In this document: one piece after another, positions 11,872 through 20,896 of the stretch
Numbering within the stretch: position 1 is the stretch's first letter
How the letters are laid out: every line of letters starts with the position of its first letter
From: Labrys okinawensis
GTDB taxonomy: Bacteria > Pseudomonadota > Alphaproteobacteria > Rhizobiales > Labraceae
Assembly: GCF_002982075.1 (NCBI RefSeq)
Contig: NZ_PUEJ01000005.1
Span: 372,001-436,000 of the forward strand
Direction: 5' to 3'
DNA length: 64,000 nt
Position numbers and translations under genes: made by a program
Notes under the pieces: generated by a model
Database searches by the model: none
The model's input: the letters and a program-made list of their open reading frames with translations, nothing else
What the model was told of the DNA's origin: nothing

Positions 11872-11997
11872 TTGGGCCGCATTTTTGCATGGCGGTCCTG
11901 CCGGCCCGGCATGCGGAAGGGGCTTAAAGGCTGCTGATTTTGCGCTGCAGCAAGCGGCGTCAACGGAATATCAACCATCCGGGCCTAGCATGCCCTC

Positions 11998-12312
11998 ATG
12001 GTCATTCGCACACGCATCCGCGCCATCTTGAACCAGCTCGCGCTTCTGGCGGGAGCGGCCGCAGCCATCGCGTATTTCTCCTATCAAGCCTTCAACGGCG
12101 AGCATGGCATCCAGGCACAGCACCAATTCGACCAGCAGAAGCAGGATTTGGGCAATGAACTGGCTCTGCTGCAGAAGGAGCATGCCGCTCTCGACCGGCG
12201 TGTGAACCTGCTCAGGTCACAGGCGATCGATCCGGACATGCTCGACGAGAAAGCACGCGACGTGCTCGGGCTGGTTCATCCCAATGACGAAGTAGTCTTG
12301 CTGGGCAAATAG
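11998..12312 (+). CDS. Septum formation initiator / FtsB-type cell-division protein
   Basis: This 104-residue bitopic protein has a membrane helix (residues ~14-30) and a periplasmic coiled coil (residues ~38-75, 'QQKQDLGNELALLQKEHAAL'), followed by the family-typical 'DPDMLDEKARDVLGLVHPND' segment. It matches the DivIC/FtsB family that links FtsQ and FtsL in the divisome. In alphaproteobacteria it is commonly located between eno and pdhA, exactly the position seen here. The family assignment is firm; equivalence to E. coli ftsB is inferred from family and context. Confidence 0.88.
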   Translation: MVIRTRIRAILNQLALLAGAAAAIAYFSYQAFNGEHGIQAQHQFDQQKQDLGNELALLQKEHAALDRRVNLLRSQAIDPDMLDEKARDVLGLVHPNDEVVLLGK

Positions 12313-12421
12313 GCTCGGCTTTCCACTTGTTGCGGTATCGTCCCCGGTAAATCGATTTCCATTTCGACGGCGCTGTCCGGCGACGCCGAAGTATGACATA
12401 AGTGTGTCAAATAATAACAGG

Positions 12422-12451
12422 AATTGAGTTTATTGCTAAATAAACTGAATT
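12422..12451. promoter_or_regulatory. AT-rich palindrome upstream of pdhA, candidate operator
   Basis: The core is AGTTTATT-GCTA-AATAAACT (12427-12446), flanked by AATTG and GAATT so that arms of about 13 nt match with one mismatch. It lies ~127 bp upstream of the pdhA start in a markedly AT-rich stretch (12400-12500) of a GC-rich genome, consistent with the main promoter region of the pdh cluster. The binding protein is unknown. Confidence 0.5.
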
Positions 12452-12577
12452 CGAGTTAATCCATAATTATATTGCATGTTCAATATGTTGCAGTGCAGCA
12501 TTTGGGTGTGGCTCTCGCTTTTTGATATTGGATGCGCTAGCACTTCCTCAGCTTAGCCACCAATAATCGGAGGGTTC

Positions 12578-13636
12578 ATGGCCGCTACAGCCGCAAAGGC
12601 CGCTGCTACCGCTAGCAAGGCTTCGAAGACTGCCGCCCGCTCGGGCAAGGCAGCGGGGGCAACCAAGACGGCATCGTCGTTCTCCCGCGAACAGGAGCTC
12701 AGCGCTTATCGCGAGATGCTGTTGATCCGCCGCTTCGAGGAGAAGGCGGGGCAGATGTACGGCATGGGCCTGATCGGCGGTTTCTGCCATCTCTATATCG
12801 GGCAGGAAGCCGTCGTGGTCGGGCTGCAGACGGCTTCGCGCGAGGGCGACCAGGTCATCACCGGCTATCGCGACCACGGGCATATGATCGCGGCCGGCAT
12901 GGCGCCCCGCGGCGTCATGGCCGAGCTGACCGGACGCCGGGGCGGCTATTCGCACGGCAAGGGCGGCTCGATGCACATGTTCTCGGTGGAGAAGGCCTTC
13001 TATGGCGGCCATGGCATCGTGGGCGCGCAGGTGTCTCTCGGGACGGGCCTGGCTTTCGCCAATGCCTATCGCTCCGACGGCAAGGTAAGCCTGACCTATT
13101 TCGGCGACGGCGCCGCCAATCAGGGCCAGGTCTATGAGAGCTTCAACATGGCGGCCCTGTGGAAGCTGCCGGTTGTCTACGTGATCGAGAACAACAAATA
13201 CGCCATGGGCACTTCGGTGAGCCGCGCTTCGGCCCAGACCGATTTCTCCCGCCGTGGCCTCTCCTTCAACATTCCCGGCGAGCAGGTCGACGGCATGGAT
13301 GTGCGCGCCGTCTATGCGGCCGGCCAGAAGGCGATCGAGCACGCCCGCTCCGGCAAGGGGCCCTATATCCTGGAAATGCTGACCTACCGCTATCGCGGCC
13401 ACTCGATGTCGGATCCGGCGAAGTACCGTTCGAAGGACGAAGTCCAGAAGATGCGGACCGAGCATGATCCGATCGAGCAGAGCCGCGCGCGCCTGCTCGG
13501 CGAGCATGGCGTAAGCGAGGAGGAGTTGAAGAAGATCGATTCCGAGATCCGCGACATCGTCAACGATGCCGCCGATTTCGCGACCAACGATCCCGAGCCC
13601 GATCCTTCGGAGCTGTGGACCGACATCCTGAAGTGA
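12578..13636 (+). CDS. pdhA: Pyruvate dehydrogenase E1 component, alpha subunit
   Basis: The E1 alpha subunit binds thiamine diphosphate and, with E1 beta, decarboxylates pyruvate and acetylates the lipoyl arm of E2. The thiamine-diphosphate motif is seen as 'GDGAANQGQVYESFNMA...NN' around residues 168-206, and the phosphorylation-loop-like segment 'YRYRGHSMSDPAKYRS' lies near residues 268-283. Length is 352 aa, with an Ala/Lys/Ser-rich N-terminal extension of about 40 residues that is common in alphaproteobacteria and probably flexible. The ATG at 12578 is preceded by GGAGG. It opens the cluster pdhA-pdhB-pdhC, then a lipoprotein, lpd and lipA. Confidence 0.97.
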   Translation: MAATAAKAAATASKASKTAARSGKAAGATKTASSFSREQELSAYREMLLIRRFEEKAGQMYGMGLIGGFCHLYIGQEAVVVGLQTASREGDQVITGYRDHGHMIAAGMAPRGVMAELTGRRGGYSHGKGGSMHMFSVEKAFYGGHGIVGAQVSLGTGLAFANAYRSDGKVSLTYFGDGAANQGQVYESFNMAALWKLPVVYVIENNKYAMGTSVSRASAQTDFSRRGLSFNIPGEQVDGMDVRAVYAAGQKAIEHARSGKGPYILEMLTYRYRGHSMSDPAKYRSKDEVQKMRTEHDPIEQSRARLLGEHGVSEEELKKIDSEIRDIVNDAADFATNDPEPDPSELWTDILK

Positions 13637-13693
13637 TCGTCGGCCGTCCCGGCCTGCTCGCGTACATCCCATTCTCCAGACTTCGAGGCACCC

Positions 13694-15085
13694 ATGCCTG
13701 ATATCCTGATGCCGGCCCTCTCCCCCACCATGGAGCAGGGCAAACTCTCCAAATGGCTCAAAAAAGAAGGCGATACCATCAAGTCCGGCGACGTGATCGC
13801 CGAGATCGAGACCGACAAGGCGACGATGGAAGTCGAAGCCGTCGATGAAGGCGTGCTCACGCAGATCCTGGTGCCCGAGGGCACCGACAATGTCACCGTC
13901 AACACCAAGATCGCCTTCATCCAGGGGGAGGGCGAGGCCGCAGCGCCGGCCGCTTCCGCCCCGGCCCCGCAGCCCTCTGCTGCTCCCGCCGCGGCTGCGC
14001 AGCCTGCCGCCGCTCCAGCCGTTGCCGCTCCCGCTGTGGCGCAGTCGGCCCCGGCGCCGGTCGAGGCCCATGATGCCTCCGGCGAGATCCCGGCCGGCAC
14101 CGAGTTCGTCACCCAGACGGTCCGCGAAGCGCTGCGCGATGCGATGGCCGAGGAAATGCGCCGCGACGAGAACGTCTTCGTGATCGGCGAAGAGGTCGCC
14201 GAATATCAGGGCGCCTACAAGATCACGCAGGGGCTGCTGCAGGAGTTCAGCGCGCGGCGCGTGGTCGACACGCCGATCACCGAGCATGGCTTCGCTGGCA
14301 TTGCCACCGGCGCGGCCATGACGGGCCTGCGGCCGATCGTGGAGTTCATGACCTTCAACTTCGCCATGCAGGCGATCGATCACATCATCAACTCCGCCGC
14401 CAAGACGCTCTACATGTCCGGCGGCCAGATGGGTTGCCCGATCGTGTTCCGCGGCCCCAACGGCGCGGCAGCCCGCGTGGCGGCCCAGCACAGCCAGGAT
14501 TACGGTGCCTGGTACTCGCATGTCCCCGGCCTCAAGGTGGTGGCGCCCTATTCGGCCGCCGATGCCAAGGGCCTGCTCAAGGCTGCCATTCGCGATCCCA
14601 ATCCGGTGATCTTCCTCGAGAACGAGATCCTCTACGGCCACAGCCACCCCGTGCCCAAGCTCGACGACTTCGTGCTGCCGATCGGCAAGGCCAAGGTGGT
14701 CAAGCCCGGCAAGGACGTCACGCTCGTCGCCTGGTCGATCGGCATGACCTATGCGCTGAAGGCCGCCGAAGCGCTGGCAGGCGAGGGGATCGACGTCGAG
14801 ATCATCGACATGCGCTCGCTGCGTCCGCTCGATACCGATACGGTGATCGCCTCGGTACAGAAGACGGGCCGCTGCGTGGTGGTCGAGGAAGGCTGGCAGC
14901 AATCGGGCGTGGGTTCGGAAATCGCCGCCCGCGTCAACGAGCAGGCCTTCGACTATCTCGACGCGCCGGTCGCGCGCGTTTCGGGCAAGGACGTGCCGAT
15001 GCCCTATGCCGCCAACCTCGAAAAGCTTGCCTTGCCGAGCGTGGCCGAAGTCGTCGGGGCGGCCAAAGCCGTCCTCTATCGCTGA
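13694..15085 (+). CDS. pdhB: Pyruvate dehydrogenase E1 beta subunit with N-terminal lipoyl domain
   Basis: This is the beta half of the alpha2-beta2 E1 enzyme. An N-terminal lipoyl domain (residues ~1-80) carries the lipoate-acceptor Lys42 in [15 protein letters not shown]. An Ala/Pro linker (residues ~83-125) then joins the transketolase-like E1 beta core (~137-463), with '[21 protein letters not shown]' split around residue 160-180 and '[20 protein letters not shown]'. A lipoyl domain on E1 beta is an alphaproteobacterial trait. The domain is almost identical at DNA level to that of pdhC (13781-13857 against 15186-15262). The stop is 10 nt before the pdhC start. Confidence 0.97.
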   Translation: MPDILMPALSPTMEQGKLSKWLKKEGDTIKSGDVIAEIETDKATMEVEAVDEGVLTQILVPEGTDNVTVNTKIAFIQGEGEAAAPAASAPAPQPSAAPAAAAQPAAAPAVAAPAVAQSAPAPVEAHDASGEIPAGTEFVTQTVREALRDAMAEEMRRDENVFVIGEEVAEYQGAYKITQGLLQEFSARRVVDTPITEHGFAGIATGAAMTGLRPIVEFMTFNFAMQAIDHIINSAAKTLYMSGGQMGCPIVFRGPNGAAARVAAQHSQDYGAWYSHVPGLKVVAPYSAADAKGLLKAAIRDPNPVIFLENEILYGHSHPVPKLDDFVLPIGKAKVVKPGKDVTLVAWSIGMTYALKAAEALAGEGIDVEIIDMRSLRPLDTDTVIASVQKTGRCVVVEEGWQQSGVGSEIAARVNEQAFDYLDAPVARVSGKDVPMPYAANLEKLALPSVAEVVGAAKAVLYR

Positions 15086-15095
15086 GGAGTTGCCG

Positions 15096-16475
15096 ATGCC
15101 CGTGAATGTATTGATGCCGGCTCTGTCTCCCACGATGGAGAAGGGCAATCTGGCCAAATGGCTGAAGAAGGAAGGCGACACCATCAAGTCCGGCGACGTG
15201 CTGGCTGAGATCGAGACCGACAAGGCGACGATGGAAGTCGAGGCCGTCGACGAAGGCGTGCTGGCCAAGATCGTTGTGCCGGAAGGCACCGCCGACGTGC
15301 CGGTCAACGAACTCATCGCCGTGATCGCCGGCGAGGGCGAGGACGCCAAGGCGGTTGCCGCCGCCGGCGGCGCGCCGGCCCCCAAGGCCGCTGCCGCTGC
15401 CGCTCCGGCGGCTGCGGCTCCCGCGGCTTCGAGCGCTCCTGCTCCGGCCGCCCCTGCGCCTGCCGCCGCCTCTGCGCCGGCCGTTCCCGCGCCCGCACCT
15501 GCTCCGTCCCAGGCCGGTGCGAGGATCTTCGCCTCGCCTCTGGCCAAGCGTCTCGCCAAGGAGGCCGGCCTCGACCTCGGCGCCATCCAGGGCTCCGGCC
15601 CGCATGGCCGCATCATCGAGAAGGACGTCAAGGCTGCCATCGCCGGCGGCGGCGCCAAGGCCGCTCCGGCGGCGGCACCGGCCCAGGCCGCGGCAGCTCC
15701 CCAGGCAGCGCCGGCTCCCGCCGCGCCGGCTGGTGCCTCCGACGAAACCACCAAGAAGCTGTTCGCGCCTGGTTCCTTCGAGGAGATCCCGCATGACGGC
15801 ATGCGCAAGACCATTGCGCGCCGCCTGACGGAGGCCAAGTCGACCATCCCGCATTTCTATCTGACGGTGGAGGTCGAGATCGACGCGCTGCTGGCCCTGC
15901 GCGAGCAGATCAACCATGGCGCGCCGCTGACCAAGGAAGGCAAGCCCGCCTTCAAGGTCTCGGTCAACGACATGGTGATCAAGGCCTATGCGCTGGCGCT
16001 CAAGGCCGTGCCGGACGCCAATGTCTCCTGGACAGATGGCGCCATGCTCAAGCACAAGCACGCCGATGTCGGCGTCGCCGTTTCCATTCCGGGCGGGCTG
16101 ATCACGCCGATCATCCGCAATGCCGAGGCCAAGACGCTTTCCGCCATCTCCAACGAGATGAAGGACCTCGCAGCCCGGGCCAAGAGCCGCAAGCTCAAGC
16201 CCGAGGAATATCAGGGCGGCACCGGTTCGGTCTCCAATCTCGGCATGTTCGGGGTGAAGTCCTTCGCGGCCATCGTCAACCCGCCGCACGCCACCATCCT
16301 GGCGGTCGGCGCCGGCATCAAGCAGCCGGTGGTGCAGGGCGGCGAGGTCAAGGTGGCGACCATCATGTCGCTGACGCTTTCCACCGACCACCGCGCCGTC
16401 GACGGCGCACTCGGGGCCGAGTTGATGCAGGCCTTCAAGGGCTATATCGAAAAGCCCATGGGGATGCTGGTGTGA
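15096..16475 (+). CDS. pdhC: Pyruvate dehydrogenase E2, dihydrolipoamide acetyltransferase
   Basis: E2 forms the core of the complex and transfers the acetyl group from lipoate to CoA. Domains in order: one lipoyl domain (residues ~1-80, acceptor Lys43 in [11 protein letters not shown]), a long Ala/Pro linker, a peripheral-subunit-binding domain (~144-185, '[17 protein letters not shown]'), a second Ala-rich linker, and the catalytic acyltransferase domain (~220-459) with His432 in '[14 protein letters not shown]'. The protein has 459 residues. The ATG at 15096 follows GAGGAG; the upstream in-frame extension overlaps pdhB and is not used. The next gene starts inside its last four bases. Confidence 0.97.
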   Translation: MPVNVLMPALSPTMEKGNLAKWLKKEGDTIKSGDVLAEIETDKATMEVEAVDEGVLAKIVVPEGTADVPVNELIAVIAGEGEDAKAVAAAGGAPAPKAAAAAAPAAAAPAASSAPAPAAPAPAAASAPAVPAPAPAPSQAGARIFASPLAKRLAKEAGLDLGAIQGSGPHGRIIEKDVKAAIAGGGAKAAPAAAPAQAAAAPQAAPAPAAPAGASDETTKKLFAPGSFEEIPHDGMRKTIARRLTEAKSTIPHFYLTVEVEIDALLALREQINHGAPLTKEGKPAFKVSVNDMVIKAYALALKAVPDANVSWTDGAMLKHKHADVGVAVSIPGGLITPIIRNAEAKTLSAISNEMKDLAARAKSRKLKPEEYQGGTGSVSNLGMFGVKSFAAIVNPPHATILAVGAGIKQPVVQGGEVKVATIMSLTLSTDHRAVDGALGAELMQAFKGYIEKPMGMLV

Positions 16476-17023
16476 GCGGCAGGGCCGCAGGACGGGTGTG
16501 CATGCCGGGTCTGGCGATCCTGGCGCTGGCGGCAGGCCTAGGAGGGTGCAACGCCCCTGGCCTGGCCGAAAAGCCCGTCGTTGCGGCCCCGCCCAGGCCT
16601 GAGCCGACCATGGATCAGGCGCGCGAGATCGCCATGTCCGGCATTGCTTCCATCGGTGACGGCTATCGCGTCACGCTCGACCCGGATGGTTCGGGCCGGG
16701 CTTGGCGGGACGGTGTTCCCGGTGTGGTTCCGGTCGCCTGGAGCGTACTGGATTCGAGCAAGACCACGCTTGAACGCCCATCGGCGCCCGGCCAGCCCGC
16801 CGCCGCGCCGGCAATCGATCCCGCGACCGGCCAGCCGCTGCCGCAGCAGGGAACGGGCAAGCCCGTGATCTGCGTGGAGCTGCCGCGGACCCTCAATATC
16901 GCGACGGGGTATTACAGATGCGCCTTCGCGCGCGATTGGAAGACCCAGCCGCGGAACTCTCCGGCGGGCGCAGCGCCGGCCGGGACGACCCCAACTCCGA
17001 CGCCTGCCGCCAATGCAGGCTAG
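16472..17023 (+). CDS. Putative small lipoprotein translationally coupled to pdhC
   Basis: A GTG start overlaps the pdhC stop (GTGTGA), implying translational coupling. The 183-residue product begins with a basic region, a hydrophobic stretch (residues ~12-23) and a lipobox LGGC with Cys at residue 26, so it is probably a lipoprotein. The mature part has no recognised domain; it contains '[19 protein letters not shown]' and a short stretch '[20 protein letters not shown]' and ends in a Pro/Thr/Ala-rich tail. Position between E2 and E3 genes suggests co-transcription, but an envelope protein has no obvious role in PDH. Function unknown. Confidence 0.75.
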   Translation: MSGRAAGRVCMPGLAILALAAGLGGCNAPGLAEKPVVAAPPRPEPTMDQAREIAMSGIASIGDGYRVTLDPDGSGRAWRDGVPGVVPVAWSVLDSSKTTLERPSAPGQPAAAPAIDPATGQPLPQQGTGKPVICVELPRTLNIATGYYRCAFARDWKTQPRNSPAGAAPAGTTPTPTPAANAG

Positions 17024-17027
17024 GGCG

Positions 17028-17083
17028 AAGTGCGATTTTCCTGAATCGCACTTTCCCCCTAACTCTTTGTTTTAACGCGTTTT
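17028..17083. repeat. Second-family intergenic palindrome, lipoprotein-lpd
   Basis: A perfect 10-bp hairpin AAGTGCGATT-TTCCTG-AATCGCACTT (17028-17053) is followed by TAACTCTTTGTTTTAACGCG (17060-17079). The AACTCTTTGT...ACGCGTT tail recurs at 33694-33714, and similar hairpins plus TTTGCTCTAG occur at 36710, 42725 and 54738. It resembles interspersed palindromes known from rhizobial genomes (RIME-like), but identity is not tested. Confidence 0.65.
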
Positions 17084-17203
17084 CTTAATCGAAGGTCCGC
17101 CGACTTTCTGGAAAATGCTGTAGCGGACGATCTGAGACCTGATTTCCGACCCGGTGTCGAGGCGAGCAGCAATCCCGGCTCCGGGCCCAAGAGGAGACCC
17201 CAA

Positions 17204-18643
17204 ATGAGTTCCTACGACGTCATCGTGATCGGCTCCGGCCCCGGCGGTTACGTCACCGCCATTCGTTCCGCCCAGCTCGGCCTGAAGACGGCTGTGGTGG
17301 AGCGTGAGCATCTGGGCGGTATCTGCCTCAACTGGGGCTGCATCCCGACCAAGGCGCTGCTGCGCTCGGCCGAGGTGCTGCACAATTCCCAGCACGCCAA
17401 GGATTTCGGCCTGGTGCTCAACGGTTCGGTCACGGCCGACGTCGGCGCGGTGGTCAAGCGTTCGCGCGGCGTCTCCGCCCAGCTCGCCACCGGCGTCGGC
17501 TTCCTCCTGAAGAAGAACAAGGTCGACGTGATCTGGGGCGAGGCCGAGATCACCAAGCCAGGCGAGATCGTAGTCAAGGCCTCGACCAAGTCGGTGCAGG
17601 GGCCGGCCATTCCCGCGCCGAAGGGGGCTCAGGGGCCTGGGACCTATCAGGCCAAGAACATCATCGTCGCCACCGGTGCCCGTCCGCGCGTGCTGCCGGG
17701 CCTGGAGCCGGACAAGAAGCTGATCTGGACCTATTTCGACGCCATGGTGCCGCCGGACATGCCCAAATCGCTGATCGTGGTCGGCTCGGGCGCCATCGGC
17801 ATCGAGTTCGCCTCCTTCTATCGCACCCTCGGCGCCGAGGTGACGGTGGTCGAGGTGCTGCCGCAGATCCTGCCGGTCGAGGACGAGGAAATCGCCGCCC
17901 ATGCGCGCAAGCGTTTCGAGAAGGCCGGCATGAAGATCCTGTCGGGCGCCAAGGTGACCAAGGTCGAAAAGACGGCCAATTCGGTCAAGGCGACGGTGGA
18001 GATGGGCGACGGCAAGTCCCAGGTGATCGAGGCCGACCGCATGATCTCGGCCGTCGGTGTGGTCGGCAATATCGAGAATCTCGGCCTGGAAAAGCTCGGG
18101 GTGAAGACCGATCGCGGCTGCGTGGTCGTGGATGGCTTCGGCAAGACCAATGTGCCCGGTATCTTCGCCATCGGGGACGTCGCCGGCCCGCCCATGCTGG
18201 CGCACAAAGCCGAGCATGAGGGCGTGGTCTGCGTCGAGGCGATCGCGGGCAAGAACCCGCATGCCTTCGAGAAGGACAAGATCCCCGGCTGCACCTATTG
18301 CACGCCGCAGATCGCCAGCGTCGGCCTGACCGAGAAGAAGGCCAAGGAAGCCGGCTTCACCGTCAAGGTCGGCCGCTTCCCCTTCATCGGCAACGGCAAG
18401 GCCATCGCTCTCGGCGAACCCGAAGGCCTGGTCAAGACGGTGTTCGACGCCAAGACCGGCCGGCTGCTGGGCGCCCATATGGTCGGTGCCGAGGTAACCG
18501 AACTGATCCAGGGCTTCGTGATCGCCATGAACCTCGAGACCACCGAGGAAGAGCTCATGCATGCGGTGTTCCCGCATCCGACCCTGTCGGAAATGATGCA
18601 TGAGAGCGTTCTGGACGCCTATGGCCGCGCCATCCATATGTAG
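17204..18643 (+). CDS. lpdA: Dihydrolipoyl dehydrogenase (E3)
   Basis: E3 reoxidises dihydrolipoamide on E2 and passes electrons through FAD to NAD. The N-terminal FAD fold is 'DVIVIGSGPGGYVTAIRSAQ'; the redox-active disulfide is in GGICLNWGCIPTKALL (Cys41 and Cys46 by count from the start region); the NAD fold is 'LIVVGSGAIGIEFASFYRTL'; and the dimer-interface active-site motif is 'HAVFPHPTLSEMMHE'. A Pro/Gly-rich insertion near residues 125-145 (TKSVQGPAIPAPKGAQG) is typical for alphaproteobacterial PDH-linked E3. Length is 479 aa. AAGAGGAGA precedes the ATG at 17204. Location beside pdhABC indicates the PDH-dedicated E3. Confidence 0.97.
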   Translation: MSSYDVIVIGSGPGGYVTAIRSAQLGLKTAVVEREHLGGICLNWGCIPTKALLRSAEVLHNSQHAKDFGLVLNGSVTADVGAVVKRSRGVSAQLATGVGFLLKKNKVDVIWGEAEITKPGEIVVKASTKSVQGPAIPAPKGAQGPGTYQAKNIIVATGARPRVLPGLEPDKKLIWTYFDAMVPPDMPKSLIVVGSGAIGIEFASFYRTLGAEVTVVEVLPQILPVEDEEIAAHARKRFEKAGMKILSGAKVTKVEKTANSVKATVEMGDGKSQVIEADRMISAVGVVGNIENLGLEKLGVKTDRGCVVVDGFGKTNVPGIFAIGDVAGPPMLAHKAEHEGVVCVEAIAGKNPHAFEKDKIPGCTYCTPQIASVGLTEKKAKEAGFTVKVGRFPFIGNGKAIALGEPEGLVKTVFDAKTGRLLGAHMVGAEVTELIQGFVIAMNLETTEEELMHAVFPHPTLSEMMHESVLDAYGRAIHM

Positions 18644-18661
18644 GCAACACTTGGCTCCACA

Positions 18662-18720
18662 GCATGCCTGCGATCGTGCAGGCATGCATGCGCGAGGGAG
18701 TTGCCGGGCTTGTCCGGCAA
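18662..18720. repeat. Two-hairpin intergenic element, lpd-lipA
   Basis: A perfect 10-bp hairpin GCATGCCTGC-GATCGT-GCAGGCATGC (18662-18687) is followed 13 nt later by TTGCCGG-GCTTGT-CCGGCAA (18701-18720). It starts 18 nt after the lpd stop. There is no T-tract. The arrangement resembles the other two-hairpin elements of the window, although the stems differ. Confidence 0.65.
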
Positions 18721-18775
18721 TGGTGAAGGGCCGGCTTTCCTGATATATCGGCCGCAGTGAACCGAAAGGCTTGTC

Positions 18776-19735
18776 ATGGCTGTCGTCCTCGATCTCCTCA
18801 ACAACGACAACCGGCCGCGTCATCCCGAGAAGGCGCATCGGCCGGATCAGCCCATGCTACGCAAGCCGGACTGGATCCGCGTCAAGGCGCCGGGCTCGCC
18901 GGGCTGGCGCGACACCCAGGCCATCGTCAAGGAGAACAAGCTCGTCACCGTCTGCGAGGAGGCGGGCTGCCCCAATATCGGCGAATGCTGGGACAAGAAG
19001 CACGCCACCTTCATGATCATGGGCGACACCTGCACGCGGGCCTGCGCTTTCTGCAACGTCAAGACCGGCATGCCCGGGCCGCTCGACCCCAAGGAACCCG
19101 AGCATACCGGCATCGCCGTGGCCAAGCTCGGCCTCAGCCATGTGGTGATCACCTCGGTCGACCGCGACGATCTCAAGGATGGCGGCGCCCAGCATTTCGC
19201 CGAGGTGATCAAGGCGATCCGCCACCATTCGCCCGGCACCACCATCGAGATCCTGACGCCCGACTTCCTGCGCAAGGACGGCGCGCTCGAGATCGTGGTG
19301 GCGGCCAAGCCCGACGTGTTCAATCACAATATGGAAACGGTCGCTTCCAATTACCTCACCGTCCGCCCCGGCGCGCGCTACTTCCATTCGATGCGGCTGC
19401 TGCAGCGGGTGAAGGAGCTCGACCCCTCCATCTTCACCAAGTCCGGCATCATGGTCGGCCTCGGCGAGAAGCGGAACGAGGTCCTGCAGCTAATGGACGA
19501 CCTGCGCTCCGCCAATGTCGACTTCATCACCATCGGCCAATATCTGGCGCCCTCGCGCAAGCACCATCCGGTGGTCGCCTACATCACGCCGGACGAGTTC
19601 AAGAGCTATGAGACGGTGGCCTATACCAAGGGCTTCCTGATGGTCTCCTCCTCGCCGCTGACCCGTTCGTCCCACCATGCGGGCGATGATTTCGCCCGGC
19701 TCAAAGCCAACCGGGCGGCGAAGCTGGGGCGCTGA
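18776..19735 (+). CDS. lipA: Lipoyl synthase
   Basis: LipA is a radical-SAM enzyme that inserts two sulfurs into octanoyl groups on lipoyl domains, so it activates the neighbouring PdhB and PdhC. The auxiliary cluster motif C-x4-C-x5-C is visible in '[13 protein letters not shown]', the radical-SAM motif C-x3-C-x2-C in '[10 protein letters not shown]', and the C-terminal conserved Ser lies in '[15 protein letters not shown]'. The protein has 319 residues, normal length. The ATG at 18776 begins [14 protein letters not shown]. It probably depends on Fe-S clusters supplied by the suf system at the end of the window. Confidence 0.98.
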   Translation: MAVVLDLLNNDNRPRHPEKAHRPDQPMLRKPDWIRVKAPGSPGWRDTQAIVKENKLVTVCEEAGCPNIGECWDKKHATFMIMGDTCTRACAFCNVKTGMPGPLDPKEPEHTGIAVAKLGLSHVVITSVDRDDLKDGGAQHFAEVIKAIRHHSPGTTIEILTPDFLRKDGALEIVVAAKPDVFNHNMETVASNYLTVRPGARYFHSMRLLQRVKELDPSIFTKSGIMVGLGEKRNEVLQLMDDLRSANVDFITIGQYLAPSRKHHPVVAYITPDEFKSYETVAYTKGFLMVSSSPLTRSSHHAGDDFARLKANRAAKLGR

Positions 19736-19745
19736 CGGCATAGAG

Positions 19746-19801
19746 TGTCAGTCTCCGACTGACATTTCTCTCCATCGATCCCGCTCCATCTCTCGATGGA
19801 G
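19746..19801. repeat. Two-hairpin element between convergent lipA and MarR-GNAT gene
   Basis: Hairpin 1 is TGTCAGTC-TCC-GACTGACA (19746-19764). Hairpin 2 has arms CTCCATCGA (19770-19778) and TCGATGGAG (19793-19801). The order and spacing match the element at 61238-61287 (GAGTGTC...GACATT-CTCT-CCAT type), although stem letters differ. Confidence 0.65.
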
Positions 19802-19823
19802 CTGAGAAGATCGATCCTGGCTG

Positions 19824-20738
19824 TCACAAATCCAGCGTCCAGGTCTGGCCGACGAGGTCCTTGCCGAAGGAGCGGTGGCGGTTTTCCGCCGCCAGCTCGA
19901 AGCCTTCGGCCTGATAGATCTTCCTTGCCGCGGTCAGGATGTCGTTGGTCCACAGCGTGAGGGAGGCATAGCCGAGGTCTCGGGCGCGCTCGATGCAGGT
20001 GCGGACCAGTCTCTTGCCCAGCCCATGCCCGCGGGCGCTGGGATCGACATAGAGCAGGCGCAGCTTGCCGACGGAGGCGTCGTCGCTCTTCATCAGGAAG
20101 ATCGAACCGACGATGCGTCCATCGAGCTCGGCGATCCAGGCGTCCTCGCGCACCGGATCGAAATTGGCGACAAAATCCCCGAGGATGGTGGCAACCAACC
20201 CTTCATAGGTCCAGTCCCAGTCATATTCCTGGTGGTAGAGTTCGGCTTGGCGATGAATGACCCAGCCGAGATCCCCCGGCCTCGGCTTGCGGAGAACGAC
20301 AGGCTGCGGCGCACGCTCCGTCACGTCGAGCAGCTTCTTGATTTCCTGCATGGCGCCGACGAGTTGGCTGCGATCTCCTTCGCCGAGCGGGGAAAGCAAG
20401 ATGTCGAGCTGCGCGTTGGTGCCGGCTTCGAGCTCGGCGAAGGCATGGCGGCCGGCGGCAGACAGGGACAGCAGGTCGCGGCGGGCATGCGCGGGGTCGG
20501 TGCGGCTTTCCACCAGCCGGCCGGCCTTCAGGCGCGCGACGATCCGGCTGAGATGTGCCTTGTCCATATCGAGGCGCCGACCGATATCGGCGGCGGTCTG
20601 TTCCCCGGCGGTGGCGAGTTCGTAGAGCACGCGCGCCTCCGGCAAGGGGAAGGAACTGGCAGGCATGTGCCGGTCGAGCAGGCGCAATTTACGGGTATAG
20701 AAGCGGTTGAAATCGCGGATATCGTCAATGACGGACAT
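19824..20738 (-). CDS. MarR-family regulator fused to a GNAT acetyltransferase
   Basis: The 304-residue protein has two domains. Residues ~1-145 form a MarR winged-helix repressor ('ARVLYELATAGEQTAADIGRRL' then 'DKAHLSRIVARLKAGRLVES'); residues ~155-304 form a GNAT N-acetyltransferase with the acetyl-CoA loop 'ARGHGLGKRLVRTCIERARD'. Such fusions are widespread, but their ligands and substrates are mostly unknown. The ATG at 20738 is chosen because an alternative ATG at 20753 would overlap a perfect palindromic operator (20752-20772); neither start has a strong ribosome site. The palindrome implies autoregulation. It is convergent with lipA and divergent from the coq10-like gene. Confidence 0.88.
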   Translation of the reverse strand: MSVIDDIRDFNRFYTRKLRLLDRHMPASSFPLPEARVLYELATAGEQTAADIGRRLDMDKAHLSRIVARLKAGRLVESRTDPAHARRDLLSLSAAGRHAFAELEAGTNAQLDILLSPLGEGDRSQLVGAMQEIKKLLDVTERAPQPVVLRKPRPGDLGWVIHRQAELYHQEYDWDWTYEGLVATILGDFVANFDPVREDAWIAELDGRIVGSIFLMKSDDASVGKLRLLYVDPSARGHGLGKRLVRTCIERARDLGYASLTLWTNDILTAARKIYQAEGFELAAENRHRSFGKDLVGQTWTLDL

Positions 20739-20751
20739 GGGAAAGCCATTC

Positions 20752-20772
20752 AATGTTGACTAAGTCAACATT
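20752..20772. promoter_or_regulatory. Palindromic operator, probable MarR site
   Basis: Arms AATGTTGACT and AGTCAACATT surround one central A, a perfect 10-bp inverted repeat of the size and form bound by MarR dimers. It lies 14 nt upstream of the chosen start of the MarR-GNAT gene and 125 bp upstream of the divergent coq10-like gene. Confidence 0.75.
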
Positions 20773-20896
20773 TAAGCCACGCGACAATTTGTCAAACGAA
20801 ATCGCCACGCGGTTCCGCCCTTTTGCAGCCGGAATGCCCCGATTAAACTGTTTTGCCCGCCGGCCGATCCCTATATGAAGGCATCGGAGTTTGATC

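Noticed and set aside
12548..15847. Very long minus-strand open frame (about 1,100 codons) opposite pdhA-pdhB-pdhC
   Set aside because: It is the antisense shadow of three well-supported genes; third-position GC bias removes stops on the opposite strand. Its translation is low-complexity and has no recognisable domain.
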